Assembly: GCA_016699165.1 (NCBI GenBank)
Contig: CP064963.1
Coordinates: 3,162,001-3,226,000, forward strand
Direction: 5' to 3'
DNA length: 64,000 bases
From: Candidatus Melainabacteria bacterium
GTDB taxonomy: Bacteria > Cyanobacteriota > Vampirovibrionia > Obscuribacterales > Obscuribacteraceae
Part shown: positions 1 to 8,624 of the stretch, in pieces
How positions within the stretch are numbered: the first letter of the stretch is position 1
Layout of the letters: every line of letters begins with the position of its first letter
Notes under the pieces: generated by a model
What the model saw: only the letters and a program-made list of their open reading frames with translations
Told to the model about the DNA's origin: nothing
Databases searched by the model: none
Program-made: the position numbers and the translations under genes

Positions 1-189
1 GCCGCGCTCTTTCCCGGCTACTTTTACGTTAGCCATAAACTTTTTGACTTCAGGTTGGTCTGCCACCATTTTTAGTGCCTGCGATTTTGAAACACTCGCT
101 GCTTTTTTCGAATTTGCGGGTGCGGACTTTGCGTCGACATTGCCTTGAATAGTAATCAACAGCACAAGGGCGAGCAACAGTTTTTTCAT
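1..189 (-). CDS. Secreted protein of unknown function, C-terminus outside the window
   Basis: This is the first 63 residues of a protein that runs off the left edge. It starts with MKKLLLALVLLITIQGN, a typical Sec signal peptide with two lysines, a hydrophobic core and a likely cleavage after VDA. A basic Ala/Ser/Lys-rich stretch follows. Its ATG overlaps the TGA of the upstream gene as ATGA at 186-189, so the two genes are probably translationally coupled in one operon read leftwards. Too little of the mature part is visible to name a family. Confidence 0.6.
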   Translation of the reverse strand, partial: MKKLLLALVLLITIQGNVDAKSAPANSKKAASVSKSQALKMVADQPEVKKFMANVKVAGKERG

Positions 190-593
190 TTGTCTTTTAC
201 CTCATTTAATTGTGCTGCCAGATTTTCCAAATCGGACTTGTCCAAACTAGTTGTATAACTATGCTTCTGATTGAAATAGTCGGGAGTGATTTCGACCACC
301 ATTGTAGCCTGCCAGGACTTTTCTGCCTTTACCTGAATATTTAAATATGGCTCTTCGCTAGCGAGAATCGCCGTGCCGAAAAGCCCGCGACTGAGTTTTT
401 TAATCTGATCGCCAAAAGCTATAAGTTGCGACGCTGTGATTATTGGACCGCGCACCCTGACCATCGAATCTTCTGTAGTGCACGTGGTTGTGATATCGAG
501 CCAATCACCATCGTCTTCGTATTGCAGATCGTGAATGTCGATCTGCAGGAATTCGAATTTGATAGACGATTTCTTTTGCGTGGGCTCAAGCAT
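186..593 (-). CDS. Hypothetical protein resembling WapI-type immunity proteins
   Basis: A 135-residue cytoplasmic protein without signal peptide or membrane segment. The layout resembles small WapI-like immunity proteins: a strand ending in DWLDI, an SQLIAFGDQI helix, then GLFGTA, an EPYLNI strand and a final SDLENLAAQL helix. This is a weak resemblance by eye and no toxin gene lies in the window. I chose the ATG at 593 because a TATAAT box lies exactly six bases upstream (600-605). An in-frame ATG at 635 would add 14 residues but would place the start beyond that box. The gene is coupled to the secreted protein downstream by an ATGA overlap. Confidence 0.5.
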   Translation of the reverse strand: MLEPTQKKSSIKFEFLQIDIHDLQYEDDGDWLDITTTCTTEDSMVRVRGPIITASQLIAFGDQIKKLSRGLFGTAILASEEPYLNIQVKAEKSWQATMVVEITPDYFNQKHSYTTSLDKSDLENLAAQLNEVKDK

Positions 594-599
594 TTTGAG

Positions 600-605
600 A
601 TTATA
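600..605 (-). promoter_or_regulatory. -10 box TATAAT six bases before the start at 593
   Basis: The minus strand reads TATAAT, then CTCAAA, then ATG. There is no ribosome site in the six-base gap, so the transcript would begin at or next to the start codon. No good -35 box is seen. The same arrangement occurs before seven other genes in the window. Confidence 0.4.
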
Positions 606-650
606 CTGCCAAAATCTAACACGATTTGGATGCATACTTTTATGTTGGTG

Positions 651-725
651 CTGTAGGCCGGCCTACGGAGGCCGGCCTGCGACACTAAATCGAAAGGGGC
701 TCTCAAATTGCTGTGAGATATTCGC
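651..725 (+). repeat. Palindromic dispersed repeat, copy 1
   Basis: The stretch at 653-680 folds as GTAGGCCGGCCT, loop ACGG, AGGCCGGCCTGC, with one wobble pair. The first half is itself the perfect palindrome GTAGGCCGGCCTAC. It is followed by a tail with CACTAAAT, AAAGGGGC and TTGCTGTGAGAT. The copy at 16551-16625 has the same hairpin-then-tail order and a closely similar tail, so this is a repeat family and not just a hairpin. It lies between two divergent genes; the rest of 636-820 holds nothing else I can identify. Confidence 0.65.
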
Positions 726-820
726 TATATCTAAATCGATTATATGGAAATGAAAACCATTAACTGACTACTATTTCCACGGTGCTATCATGGTTGTGGT
801 ACTTCATTGGATAATAGGTT

Positions 821-1222
821 TTGAATCGGCTTTTCGCCTTCTTAAATGCAATGCTTTTCCTGGTGTTTTTTGGCACGGGGCAGTTCTTTTGCGTATGCGA
901 GGCGCAGGATCCTTGTGGTGGATTGCAGAATGTTTTTGCATCCGCACAGGCTGACAACGCCACTTTTCATGCGGTTCAACACTCTTGCAAAATTGCTAAT
1001 CAAGATTGCTGCGACCACTGCCAGAGCGGGGATGCAAGTGCTTCGTCTATTAATCCAAATAGCTCTGAAGTAGAGCAAATCGCTTTTCATCAGCGCGATG
1101 ATGTACAACTTGCTCCAATCAAAACTCAATTTTATCAGCAACACTTAGGACGTGCGCCGCCTCTTTGCGGCCACTTCAACCTGGACAAAATTTTCCTTGC
1201 CAAAGGTTCTCTGCTTGTTTGA
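821..1222 (+). CDS. Small exported Cys/His-rich protein, CzcI/DUF2946-like
   Basis: A 133-residue protein with an N-terminal hydrophobic segment (residues 4-20) and a likely cleavage near CEAQ. The mature part holds HSCK, DCCDHCQ and, close to the end, RAPPLCGH. This pattern of clustered Cys and His with a C-terminal PP motif resembles the small periplasmic proteins often encoded beside CzcCBA/CusCBA pumps. It lies 46 bases upstream of the efflux adaptor gene on the same strand. The start is uncertain: TTG at 821 gives a signal peptide with an Arg, while ATG at 851 gives a shorter one with no positive charge; neither has a good ribosome site. A role in metal sensing or handling is inference. 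Confidence 0.6.
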   Translation: MNRLFAFLNAMLFLVFFGTGQFFCVCEAQDPCGGLQNVFASAQADNATFHAVQHSCKIANQDCCDHCQSGDASASSINPNSSEVEQIAFHQRDDVQLAPIKTQFYQQHLGRAPPLCGHFNLDKIFLAKGSLLV

Positions 1223-1273
1223 AATCAGAAGTAAAGGCAGTCTAGTCGCATTTATGTCTGGTGGAATTTGAGC

Positions 1274-2782
1274 ATGAGTATTTTTGGGATCAAAAAACAG
1301 TTAAGCAGTCTTGCGTTATGTCTATATCTAACGGCGGGGTTTGCAGGTTTTGCCAGTGCCCACGAGGGCGACAACGAAGCTTTTCAGCATTCGGATAGTT
1401 CGGGGGCGCCCGCAAGAGTTGATGTCGATGAGCAGGTAATTAGAGCGCTCGAAATTAAAGTAGAGCCGGTCAAGTCTGGAACGGTGAAGAATTCACTACA
1501 AGCGACAGGCGAAGTCAAGGCTGCTGAGACACAATCGTTTGATGTTAATCCGTCTGTGTCGGGTGTGGTCAAGCAAGTTTTTGCCAAGCAAGGCGATGTG
1601 GTGAAGAAGGGCGAAATTCTTGCCACTGTTCATAGCATTGAAGTGGCGGACAACCTGACTAAGCTTATCAACGAGAAGACTCGTATCAGTGGAGAGATTG
1701 CAAAAACCAAAACGCAGTATGCAAGTGATATTAAGCTGCAGCAAAACACTGTAGATTTAGCCAAAGCCACTTTCGACCGCGAAGAAGGAATGCTCAAAGA
1801 GGGCATTTCGGCGCTCAAAAATTATCAAGTTGCTAAGAATGCATATCAATCTGCCCAAGTAAAACTTTCCACACTGCAACAGCGTCTGGTGCAGGACGTG
1901 AAGCTCTTAGAAAAAGAATCGAGCGTTACAATTTCTTCGGCTAAAGGGCAGTTGAAAATAATGGGCATTTCTCCAGCCACTGTTGATGCCGCTTTAGACT
2001 CGGATCAGGTAACTGCGAATTTGCCCATTATTGCACCCGTTGGTGGCACTATCACCACCCGTAATATCACACTGGGGGAGCAGGTTGATGCTGAACATAC
2101 TGTTTTTAGTATTGTAAATCTCGACCCCATCTGGGTTATGGTTGATGTGTATCAGGAGCAAATTCCTAGAGTTAAGCTCAATCAGGAAGTAATAATCACA
2201 ACACCTTCGCAAGAGACACTGCGTGGAACTATATCGTCTGTCGGTTCTGTAGTAGACGAAGAGACAAAGACTTTGCATGTTCGGATAGTTGCTCAAAATC
2301 CTAAAGGTATTTTGCGTCCTGGTATGTTTGTCGAGGCGCTCATTTCTACTGGTGACGGCAATAAAAAAGGACTGGTGATACCTGAATCTGCTGTTTCTTA
2401 TTTCCAAGAAAAACCTTATGTGTTCTTGCGGCACGAGAAACATTTCGAGCCGAAATTCATCACCATAGGCAGTCGCTCAGATGAGCAAGTCGAAGTTATA
2501 GACGGATTGAAGGAAGGCGACATGGTGGTTTCATCAGGGTCTGCGCAACTTGCCGCACAAGCCTTACTCAAGCCGGATGCCGACAAAGAGCATGGCGACG
2601 AAGAGAATCAAGACCACGCTGAGCACGCACATGAAAGCGCTAAGCAAGCAAATTCGCCTGTGCAAATGCTCATATTTTTCTTTATTGGATTTGCGACCGC
2701 ATTCGCTGCAGTCTTTACTTGGATAGCTGTGATCAAGCGCAACAAGAAATCGAGTACGAGCGATGCTGAACAAGATAATTAG
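1274..2782 (+). CDS. RND efflux adaptor (membrane fusion protein), CusB/CzcB-like
   Basis: The periplasmic adaptor that joins an RND pump to an outer-membrane channel. It has a signal peptide, a lipoyl-type hairpin (VNPSVSGVVKQVFAKQGDVV region, about residues 93-125), a long coiled coil (about 130-210), a beta-barrel and a membrane-proximal domain ending in VVSSGSAQL. It is unusual at the C-terminus: a His/Asp/Glu-rich stretch (about 436-455) precedes a membrane helix (about 465-487) and a basic tail. The ATG at 1274 is preferred over the in-frame TTG at 1268 because GGTGGA lies eight bases upstream of it. The last 20 bases overlap the pump gene, so the two are coupled. Confidence 0.88.
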   Translation: MSIFGIKKQLSSLALCLYLTAGFAGFASAHEGDNEAFQHSDSSGAPARVDVDEQVIRALEIKVEPVKSGTVKNSLQATGEVKAAETQSFDVNPSVSGVVKQVFAKQGDVVKKGEILATVHSIEVADNLTKLINEKTRISGEIAKTKTQYASDIKLQQNTVDLAKATFDREEGMLKEGISALKNYQVAKNAYQSAQVKLSTLQQRLVQDVKLLEKESSVTISSAKGQLKIMGISPATVDAALDSDQVTANLPIIAPVGGTITTRNITLGEQVDAEHTVFSIVNLDPIWVMVDVYQEQIPRVKLNQEVIITTPSQETLRGTISSVGSVVDEETKTLHVRIVAQNPKGILRPGMFVEALISTGDGNKKGLVIPESAVSYFQEKPYVFLRHEKHFEPKFITIGSRSDEQVEVIDGLKEGDMVVSSGSAQLAAQALLKPDADKEHGDEENQDHAEHAHESAKQANSPVQMLIFFFIGFATAFAAVFTWIAVIKRNKKSSTSDAEQDN

Positions 2783-5700
2783 ATGGGCGATTAAAAATCC
2801 CTGGTTGGTCAACATGCTAGCTCTGGTTTGGTTCGTGCTTGGTGTGCATTCGACTCTGACTATGCCCGTTGACGTCTTTCCTGATTTTGCGCCCATACAA
2901 GTAGTAGTGCTTACAGAGGCTCCTGGTTATGCGCCTGAGGAAGTCGAAGCACTGGTGACACGACCGCTAGAATCGGGCATTAATGGCGTTGCTAATGTAA
3001 AAGTGGTTCGCTCTATTTCGACTATTGGTTTATCTGTTATCACTGTTATTTTTCAGGATAACAGCAATGTTTTCACTGCTCGGCAGCTCGTTACAGAAAA
3101 ACTAAGCTCAAGCCGAGGCGACTTGCCCGACGGCGTTAAGGAGCCAGTTCTAGCACCAATTACAACTGCCGCTGGTGACATTTTAAAAATAGGCATGTAT
3201 TCAAATGGCAATACAAGCACAATGGATTTGCGCTCGTTAGTTGACTGGACTGTGCGTTTGAGACTCATGGCAATTTCTGGTGTTTCAAATATCGTCACCA
3301 TTGGCGGTGACGTCAAACAATATCAAGTTCAAGTCGATCCGGAGAAATTGAAAGAATACGACGTCACTTTAAAAGATGTAGTCGAAGCCGCTAAAGGCAG
3401 TAACATCAACGCCGCAGGCGGCATTCTGCGCACTCAGGATAGCGAGAAGCTCATTCGCGGATTGGGACGCGTAACCTCTCCTGCAGACATCGGTGCCACG
3501 GTGATTAAGAGTCGCAACGGACTTCCCGTGTTATTAAATAACGTAGCCAAAGTCGAGCTTGGACCACAGTTCAAATACGGCGACGCCATTGTAGACGGAC
3601 ACCCCGGCGTGGTCATGACAGTAATGAAGCAGCCATGGGCAAACACGCTTGAAACCACGCGTTTGGTCGAGCGTGCCATGGAAGATTTGAAATCGAGTTT
3701 CCCCTCCGACGTAAAAGTAGTAACCACATTTAGACAGGCAGATTTTATCGAGATAGCTGTTAAAAACGTGGGCGAGGCTGTCATTTTAGGCGGCGTTCTA
3801 GTAGTCATAATTTTATTTTTCTTCTTGCAAAACTGGCGTGCTGCAATGATTTCGCTCGTTGCAATTCCGCTCTCGTTGCTTTCAGCCATCATTGTGCTCA
3901 AATGGCAAGGTTACACAATAAACACGATGACCCTGGGAGGGCTCGCTATTGCCATTGGCGAAGTGGTTGATGACGCCATCATCGATGTCGAAAACGTCTG
4001 CCATCGTCTGCGCGAAAACAAACTAGCCGCATCTCCGCGACCAGTCTGGCGAGTGATTTACGCAGCCTCGTCGGAAGTACGCAATTCTGTTGTTTACGCT
4101 ACCTTCATCGTGGCTCTAGTCTTTCTGCCAGTTGTTTCCTTGAGTGGACTTGAAGGAAAAATATTCAGCCCCCTTGCTAACGCCTATCTCATATCTTTAT
4201 TGTCATCACTGGTAGTGGCACTCACTGTTACGCCTGCACTCAGCTATTTGTTATTGGGCAACGTAAAGTCTATTCCCAGTGGAGAAACTGCGCTGGTAGT
4301 TTTTCTGAAAAAGATTTACAGTCAGGCACTTGATATAAGTCTCAAATATCCAAAGTCGGTGCTTGCTGGCTCGGGGCTTTTACTTGCACTTTCGATGCTT
4401 CCTTTGTTTGTAATGGGAACGACCTTTCTGCCCGAGTTCGACGAAGACAATGTCATTGTGGTGGCAACTTCGATGCCTGGCACAAGTCTGACCACGACTA
4501 CAAATATCGGCAAAGAACTAACTTCTCATCTGGTAGCTCAACACAACGTATTGGCTGCCGACCAGCGAGCTGGACGAGCCGAAGGCGGCGAAGACTATGG
4601 CGCTAGCAATTTTAGTGAATACGATATTCGATTGAAACCAGACAGCAAAAACAAGAAAGATATCTTGTATCACATACGTCACGAGTTCTCGCACATTCCA
4701 GGGCTCATAAGCGACTCAGGATCTTATTTACAGCATCGCATGGATCACGCCTTGTCGGGCGTCAATGCTGCAATTGCAATTAAGGTGTTTGGTCCCGATT
4801 TAGATGTTCTGCACGAAAAAGCAAAAGAAATAGAATCGGTAATGAAAGGCGTGAAAGGTGCCGTAGACGTGCACGTAGAGCCGATAATTCCAGTTCCGCA
4901 AGTGTCGATAAAAATCAATCGTACCGCAGCAGCACGCTATGGTGTTCGCGTCAAAGACCTTGCAGACTCGATTGAAGCAGCATTCAAAGGAATGGCAGTG
5001 TCACAAGTACTCGAAGGTCAAAAGGCTTTTGACTTGTATGTGCTCTTTGCGCCTGAATTTAGAAATAAAATGAGTGTTATAACGGGCACTCTGGTTGATA
5101 CTCCATCTGGTATCAAAGTGCCAATTGGCGCGCTTGCCGAAGTGAAAGAAGGCAGCAGTCCAAACACGATTAGTCACGAAAACGTGATGCGTCGTGTTGT
5201 CGTCCAAGCTAACGTCTCGGGGCGCGATTTGGGAGGCGTCATAGACCAAGCTCGCAAAAATATCAAAGAGCAAGTGAAACTGCCCGAGTCGTATTACGTA
5301 GTTTATGGCGGTCAATTCGAAGCACAAGAACAGGCTCGAAACCAACTAAGTATTTTGTGTGGTGCTTCCTTAATCGGCATGCTCGTGCTTCTTACTATGG
5401 CTTTTAAATCGTGGCGTGGAGCCATTCTAATCATGGCAAACTTACCCCTCGCCTTAATAGGTGGCATCTGGGCGGTGCTCTTCTCGGGCGCGGTGCTTAG
5501 CGTTGGCTCAATGGTTGGATTTATAACTCTATTTGGAATTTCGACTCGCAATGGAATTATGCTCGTGAGCCATTTTGAACATCTTCAAAAAGAAGAAAAA
5601 AATCTAGAAACACTCATTCGCACAAGCGCCATGGATAGACTCAGTCCTGTGCTCATGACCGCACTTACAGCAGCACTTGGAGTGCTTCCTATCGCAGTGC

Positions 5701-5855
5701 TAGGTGGCGCGGGTCGTGAGCTGGAGCAGCCACTTGCTATTGTTATTTTAGGCGGGATGCTCAGCTCGACTCTTCTTACTTTGGTTGTGATACCAGCGCT
5801 TTTAAAACTATTTGGGGAGTTGTTGTATCGAACTAACGAGGGAGATAGAGAGTAG
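2763..5855 (+). CDS. RND heavy-metal efflux pump, CusA/CzcA-like
   Basis: An inner-membrane proton-driven pump of 1030 residues, the normal RND length. TM1 begins in the classic way (NPWLVNMLALVWF, then MPVDVFPD). The TM4 region reads GEVVDDAIIDVEN at residues 399-411, the position that carries the proton-relay acidic residues in the heavy-metal branch. The second half repeats the fold, with FGISTRNGIMLVSHFE and the final helices LGVLPIAVLGG and VVIPALLKLFG. This VDDAIIDVEN form belongs to a CzcA-like subgroup whose metal is not certain; Cu, Ag, Zn or Co are all possible. No outer-membrane TolC-type gene follows, so that partner must lie elsewhere. Its end overlaps a convergent lipoprotein gene by 23 bases. 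Confidence 0.9.
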   Translation: MLNKIIRWAIKNPWLVNMLALVWFVLGVHSTLTMPVDVFPDFAPIQVVVLTEAPGYAPEEVEALVTRPLESGINGVANVKVVRSISTIGLSVITVIFQDNSNVFTARQLVTEKLSSSRGDLPDGVKEPVLAPITTAAGDILKIGMYSNGNTSTMDLRSLVDWTVRLRLMAISGVSNIVTIGGDVKQYQVQVDPEKLKEYDVTLKDVVEAAKGSNINAAGGILRTQDSEKLIRGLGRVTSPADIGATVIKSRNGLPVLLNNVAKVELGPQFKYGDAIVDGHPGVVMTVMKQPWANTLETTRLVERAMEDLKSSFPSDVKVVTTFRQADFIEIAVKNVGEAVILGGVLVVIILFFFLQNWRAAMISLVAIPLSLLSAIIVLKWQGYTINTMTLGGLAIAIGEVVDDAIIDVENVCHRLRENKLAASPRPVWRVIYAASSEVRNSVVYATFIVALVFLPVVSLSGLEGKIFSPLANAYLISLLSSLVVALTVTPALSYLLLGNVKSIPSGETALVVFLKKIYSQALDISLKYPKSVLAGSGLLLALSMLPLFVMGTTFLPEFDEDNVIVVATSMPGTSLTTTTNIGKELTSHLVAQHNVLAADQRAGRAEGGEDYGASNFSEYDIRLKPDSKNKKDILYHIRHEFSHIPGLISDSGSYLQHRMDHALSGVNAAIAIKVFGPDLDVLHEKAKEIESVMKGVKGAVDVHVEPIIPVPQVSIKINRTAAARYGVRVKDLADSIEAAFKGMAVSQVLEGQKAFDLYVLFAPEFRNKMSVITGTLVDTPSGIKVPIGALAEVKEGSSPNTISHENVMRRVVVQANVSGRDLGGVIDQARKNIKEQVKLPESYYVVYGGQFEAQEQARNQLSILCGASLIGMLVLLTMAFKSWRGAILIMANLPLALIGGIWAVLFSGAVLSVGSMVGFITLFGISTRNGIMLVSHFEHLQKEEKNLETLIRTSAMDRLSPVLMTALTAALGVLPIAVLGGAGRELEQPLAIVILGGMLSSTLLTLVVIPALLKLFGELLYRTNEGDRE

Positions 5856-6420
5856 GCTCGCCTACAAGTTTGAAAACTTCGTTGGCTAATTCTTCGTAAA
5901 CCGACTTATATTCGAGATGAAATTCTCTTTTGCAGAAAGCGATCTTGTATTTGGTTTTGTCTTTGGCCTCTATTTCGTATCTTGCTCCACCAGTAGTTAA
6001 ATTTTCTGAAGCAAGCGTCACCGTTTCGTTAGTTTGCCAGAATTTTTTAGATTTTATCAATTCAAAAAAATGAGATGCTTCTTCTTTACTCAGCTCATGC
6101 TGCCATGTTTCAAAGCCGTTAACTGAGTATGTGCCACCATGCCAGGTGCAAAAATGTGCGAAGGTTTTGTCAGACTTGTCGCGTGTGATTGTCATGACTT
6201 TATAGTTATGGCCACAGCAAAGCCAAAAGCGATAAGCAATCGGTTCTTTAATATTTTTAAGTGGCAGTTCAGAAATAACTGGCAAGCGGTCAGAAAAATG
6301 ACTTTCTGTCAGAGTTCCAGAGAATTTATATGGACGATTGCTAATATCTGAACTGTTACTGCAAGCTGACAAAGACACCGTGATGGATATCGAAAGAATA
6401 AGAAGTCGATTATTTGACAT
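5833..6420 (-). CDS. Lipoprotein of unknown function, paralogue of the next gene
   Basis: A 195-residue exported lipoprotein. The lipobox LSACS follows a short hydrophobic leader starting MSNNRLLIL. The mature part holds KEPIAYRFWLCCGH, close to EPIVYRFW in the gene directly upstream, and the two share the order YRFW, FxW, TET or NETV, RYxxExKD, so they are tandem duplicates. I chose the ATG at 6420 because it gives a normal lipoprotein leader and lies one base after the upstream stop; an ATG at 6447 would overlap that gene. The 3' end overlaps the convergent RND gene. Confidence 0.7.
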   Translation of the reverse strand: MSNNRLLILSISITVSLSACSNSSDISNRPYKFSGTLTESHFSDRLPVISELPLKNIKEPIAYRFWLCCGHNYKVMTITRDKSDKTFAHFCTWHGGTYSVNGFETWQHELSKEEASHFFELIKSKKFWQTNETVTLASENLTTGGARYEIEAKDKTKYKIAFCKREFHLEYKSVYEELANEVFKLVGEPTLYLPR

Positions 6421-6421
6421 A

Positions 6422-6976
6422 TTAAAGTTCTTCGTTAGCCAATGCAAACATCTCTTCGCATAGGCTTTTACAGATTGAAGGACAATCGAATGTTCCCATC
6501 ATAATTGCGTAAATCTCTTTGTATTTTTGACCGTCTTTTCCTTCAACGTCGTACCTTCGTGAATCGGTAATTAGTTCATCAAATTTTACTGACTCCGTCG
6601 TGTTCCAGAAATCTGATTTAGCGATTGTATAAAGTATGAGCGATGCCTTGTCTTTACCCACTTTATGCTTCCATGATTTTGTCACTTCGTCGCGGTTGTA
6701 CCACTCGTAGTAACTAGCGAACATTTCGCCTTGTTCGTTTTGTTTCAACGTTAAGCAACGATGTATGTGTCGCTGAGCAAACCAGAATCTATAAACAATA
6801 GGCTCTTTGAACTCTTGAATCGGTGGTTCGTGGATTTTTTTCAGTCCACCTTCTCTCAGAGTTTTTCCAAGATGATCTCCGACTCCAACAACTTCAAAGC
6901 TTTTATGTGATGAATCAGAGTTGCATCCAGAAATCAGGAAGATACCGATCAATATAAAAGACAAAAGTAATTTCAT
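6422..6976 (-). CDS. Lipoprotein of unknown function
   Basis: A 184-residue lipoprotein with leader MKLLLSFILIGIFLISG and lipobox LISGC. It is the upstream member of a tandem pair with the gene ending at 5833, sharing the EPIxYRFW motif and a C-terminal part of similar layout (RYDVEGKD, CEEMFALAN). It has no recognised domain. Both would sit on the periplasmic face of a membrane. The ATG at 6976 has no clear ribosome site. Confidence 0.7.
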   Translation of the reverse strand: MKLLLSFILIGIFLISGCNSDSSHKSFEVVGVGDHLGKTLREGGLKKIHEPPIQEFKEPIVYRFWFAQRHIHRCLTLKQNEQGEMFASYYEWYNRDEVTKSWKHKVGKDKASLILYTIAKSDFWNTTESVKFDELITDSRRYDVEGKDGQKYKEIYAIMMGTFDCPSICKSLCEEMFALANEEL

Positions 6977-7008
6977 GATGGGTCTACCAGAAGTTAATTC
7001 ATCTTAGC

Positions 7009-7860
7009 TCAGACTTTCACTCTCTGCTTTCTCCAAACAATGAAAGCAAAAAGTGCTCCAACCGCGGCTAAGGCAATTCCAAATTCATCGATAAAGTAAG
7101 CCGTGTATTGGCGCGTGATTGTAAGTGGAGTGAAGATGCCTTGAATGGCTACGTTGTGGCTTATGTGCAAAATGGCGCATGGCCAGACGCTGTTAGATTT
7201 TAATCTGAGCCAGCTTAGTATAAAACTAATGCTAATGACCAAAACAGCAAAACAGGAAAGACCTACCCAAGCGGGCGCGCCGTTGTTGTAATCGGTCGTC
7301 AAAATTATTGCGGGCACGTGCCATAAGCCCCAAGCACAACCGATAACGGTTGAGGTTTTGGCAAAGGACATCGACTCACTTAATTTGGGAACTAAAAAGC
7401 CGCGCCAGCCCAATTCTTCGCCAAATCCACGATGCAAATTTATGACAAAATCTATCGTCAGCATACTAGCACCAAGTGCACAAGCGGCAAGGTCTGGGGA
7501 GAGTTGTGGGAAACACCGCAATCCTGTAATTAAGTATTTTTGGTTGGGGAAGCCGCCAATCCCACTTGTCCAAATGAACGAATAAGCGATTAATCCGTAA
7601 ACCAGAGGCAATGTGTAAGCGATGATCCAATAAATGGGTTTGCCAGGCAAAAGTCCAAGCGTTTTAAAAAACTGTTTGCGAGCCTCTGCAAAAAAGAGAG
7701 TAGTTAAAATCGCAGCGGTTCCAGGGCACCACATCAAAAGCGTTGAATAAAGCCCATCTCCAGCTTTAATAGAATGTGCCGAAATAATTGGAACATAGCA
7801 AGCCGCAGTGAGCACAATCAAAAGCGCAAGAAAAGTCAGAATCTCTTTTTTGTTCTTCAA
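7009..7860 (-). CDS. CPBP-family intramembrane glutamic protease (CAAX protease-like)
   Basis: A 283-residue membrane protein with about eight hydrophobic helices. The hallmark EELGWRGFL is at residues 148-156, holding the paired glutamates and the Arg of the Abi/CPBP motif. WGLWHVP follows at about 177 and HISHN at about 238, which supply the conserved His and Asn. Family members cleave within membranes or process prenylated or peptide substrates; the substrate here is unknown. The start is a TTG at 7860 that overlaps the TGA of the MgtC-like gene (TTGA), so the two are coupled. Confidence 0.82.
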   Translation of the reverse strand: MKNKKEILTFLALLIVLTAACYVPIISAHSIKAGDGLYSTLLMWCPGTAAILTTLFFAEARKQFFKTLGLLPGKPIYWIIAYTLPLVYGLIAYSFIWTSGIGGFPNQKYLITGLRCFPQLSPDLAACALGASMLTIDFVINLHRGFGEELGWRGFLVPKLSESMSFAKTSTVIGCAWGLWHVPAIILTTDYNNGAPAWVGLSCFAVLVISISFILSWLRLKSNSVWPCAILHISHNVAIQGIFTPLTITRQYTAYFIDEFGIALAAVGALFAFIVWRKQRVKV

Positions 7861-8558
7861 CTTTCGTCTTTGTGGACGCCGTAAATATGTCCATCGAATT
7901 CGACTTCTTCAATTCCAGGCATATGCTGTAAATCTTCAATCAATTTGACAAAAACATCTTCTTGTCCAGCCGCTTGTACTCTCAATTCGCCAGTCTTTTC
8001 GCCTTGCGAATGTTTGACTGTTAGAGCTATTGTTTTCAGTCCAGAATTTTTCAATTTATCTGCGACAGCTTTGACACCATCAAGCCCGTTGGACAATTCT
8101 ATTTTTAAATTATTGATATGACGCTCAGGGAAAAGCTTCATCTCAAGCGGTTTTAGCAAAGACAGAATTACGCACAAAATAATGGTGGCAACAATTGAAG
8201 TAAAATAAAGTCCAGCTCCAGTAGAGAGTCCAACGCCTGCCACAGCCCAGACGCTCGCAGCCGTAGTTAAATTGCGCACTTGATTTTTACGAAAAATAAT
8301 TATGCCAGCGCCAAGAAAACCTATACCACTTATGACTTGTGCAGCCATTCTTGTTGGGTCGAAGTGAACATCAGTGCCACCCATCATAGAGAATCCGCCG
8401 TAAGCCGAAACAATCATGATTAAGGCAGACGCCGTGCAAACGACCGCATGGGTGCGAAGACCAGCCCCGCGATTTCTGCGTCCTCGCTCTGCTCCAATGA
8501 GTCCGCCTAAAAAGGCTGCCATCAATAAACGTTTGACAATTTCGATTTCAAGATTCAT
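7857..8558 (-). CDS. MgtC/SapB family membrane protein
   Basis: A 233-residue protein with the family signature near the N-terminus: GGLIGAERGRRNRGAGLRTH, then four to five membrane helices to about residue 135. A soluble C-terminal domain of about 90 residues follows, with the ACT-like pattern of MgtC tails. In pathogens MgtC modulates the F-type ATP synthase and growth in low magnesium; in other bacteria the role is poorly defined. It is the first gene of a two-gene unit with the CPBP protease. Confidence 0.88.
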   Translation of the reverse strand: MNLEIEIVKRLLMAAFLGGLIGAERGRRNRGAGLRTHAVVCTASALIMIVSAYGGFSMMGGTDVHFDPTRMAAQVISGIGFLGAGIIIFRKNQVRNLTTAASVWAVAGVGLSTGAGLYFTSIVATIILCVILSLLKPLEMKLFPERHINNLKIELSNGLDGVKAVADKLKNSGLKTIALTVKHSQGEKTGELRVQAAGQEDVFVKLIEDLQHMPGIEEVEFDGHIYGVHKDES

Positions 8559-8587
8559 TTTTTAGATTTTGGACTAAGCAGAGAGCC

Positions 8588-8616
8588 TTGTCAAAGGCAG
8601 TGTCCGTTTATAATAA
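8588..8616 (+). promoter_or_regulatory. Likely sigma-70-type promoter for the TPR-retropepsin gene
   Basis: TTGTCA at 8588-8593 is followed by TATAAT at 8609-8614 (spacer 15) or TAATAA at 8611-8616 (spacer 17). The gene starts at 8625. This is one of the few places where both hexamers are recognisable. Confidence 0.45.
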
Positions 8617-8624
8617 TTTGATTC

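Noticed and set aside
440..963. Antisense and overlapping frames around 426-963
   Set aside because: They are shadows of the minus-strand gene at 186-593 and the plus-strand gene at 821, or cross the palindromic repeat. None has a good start or a family match.
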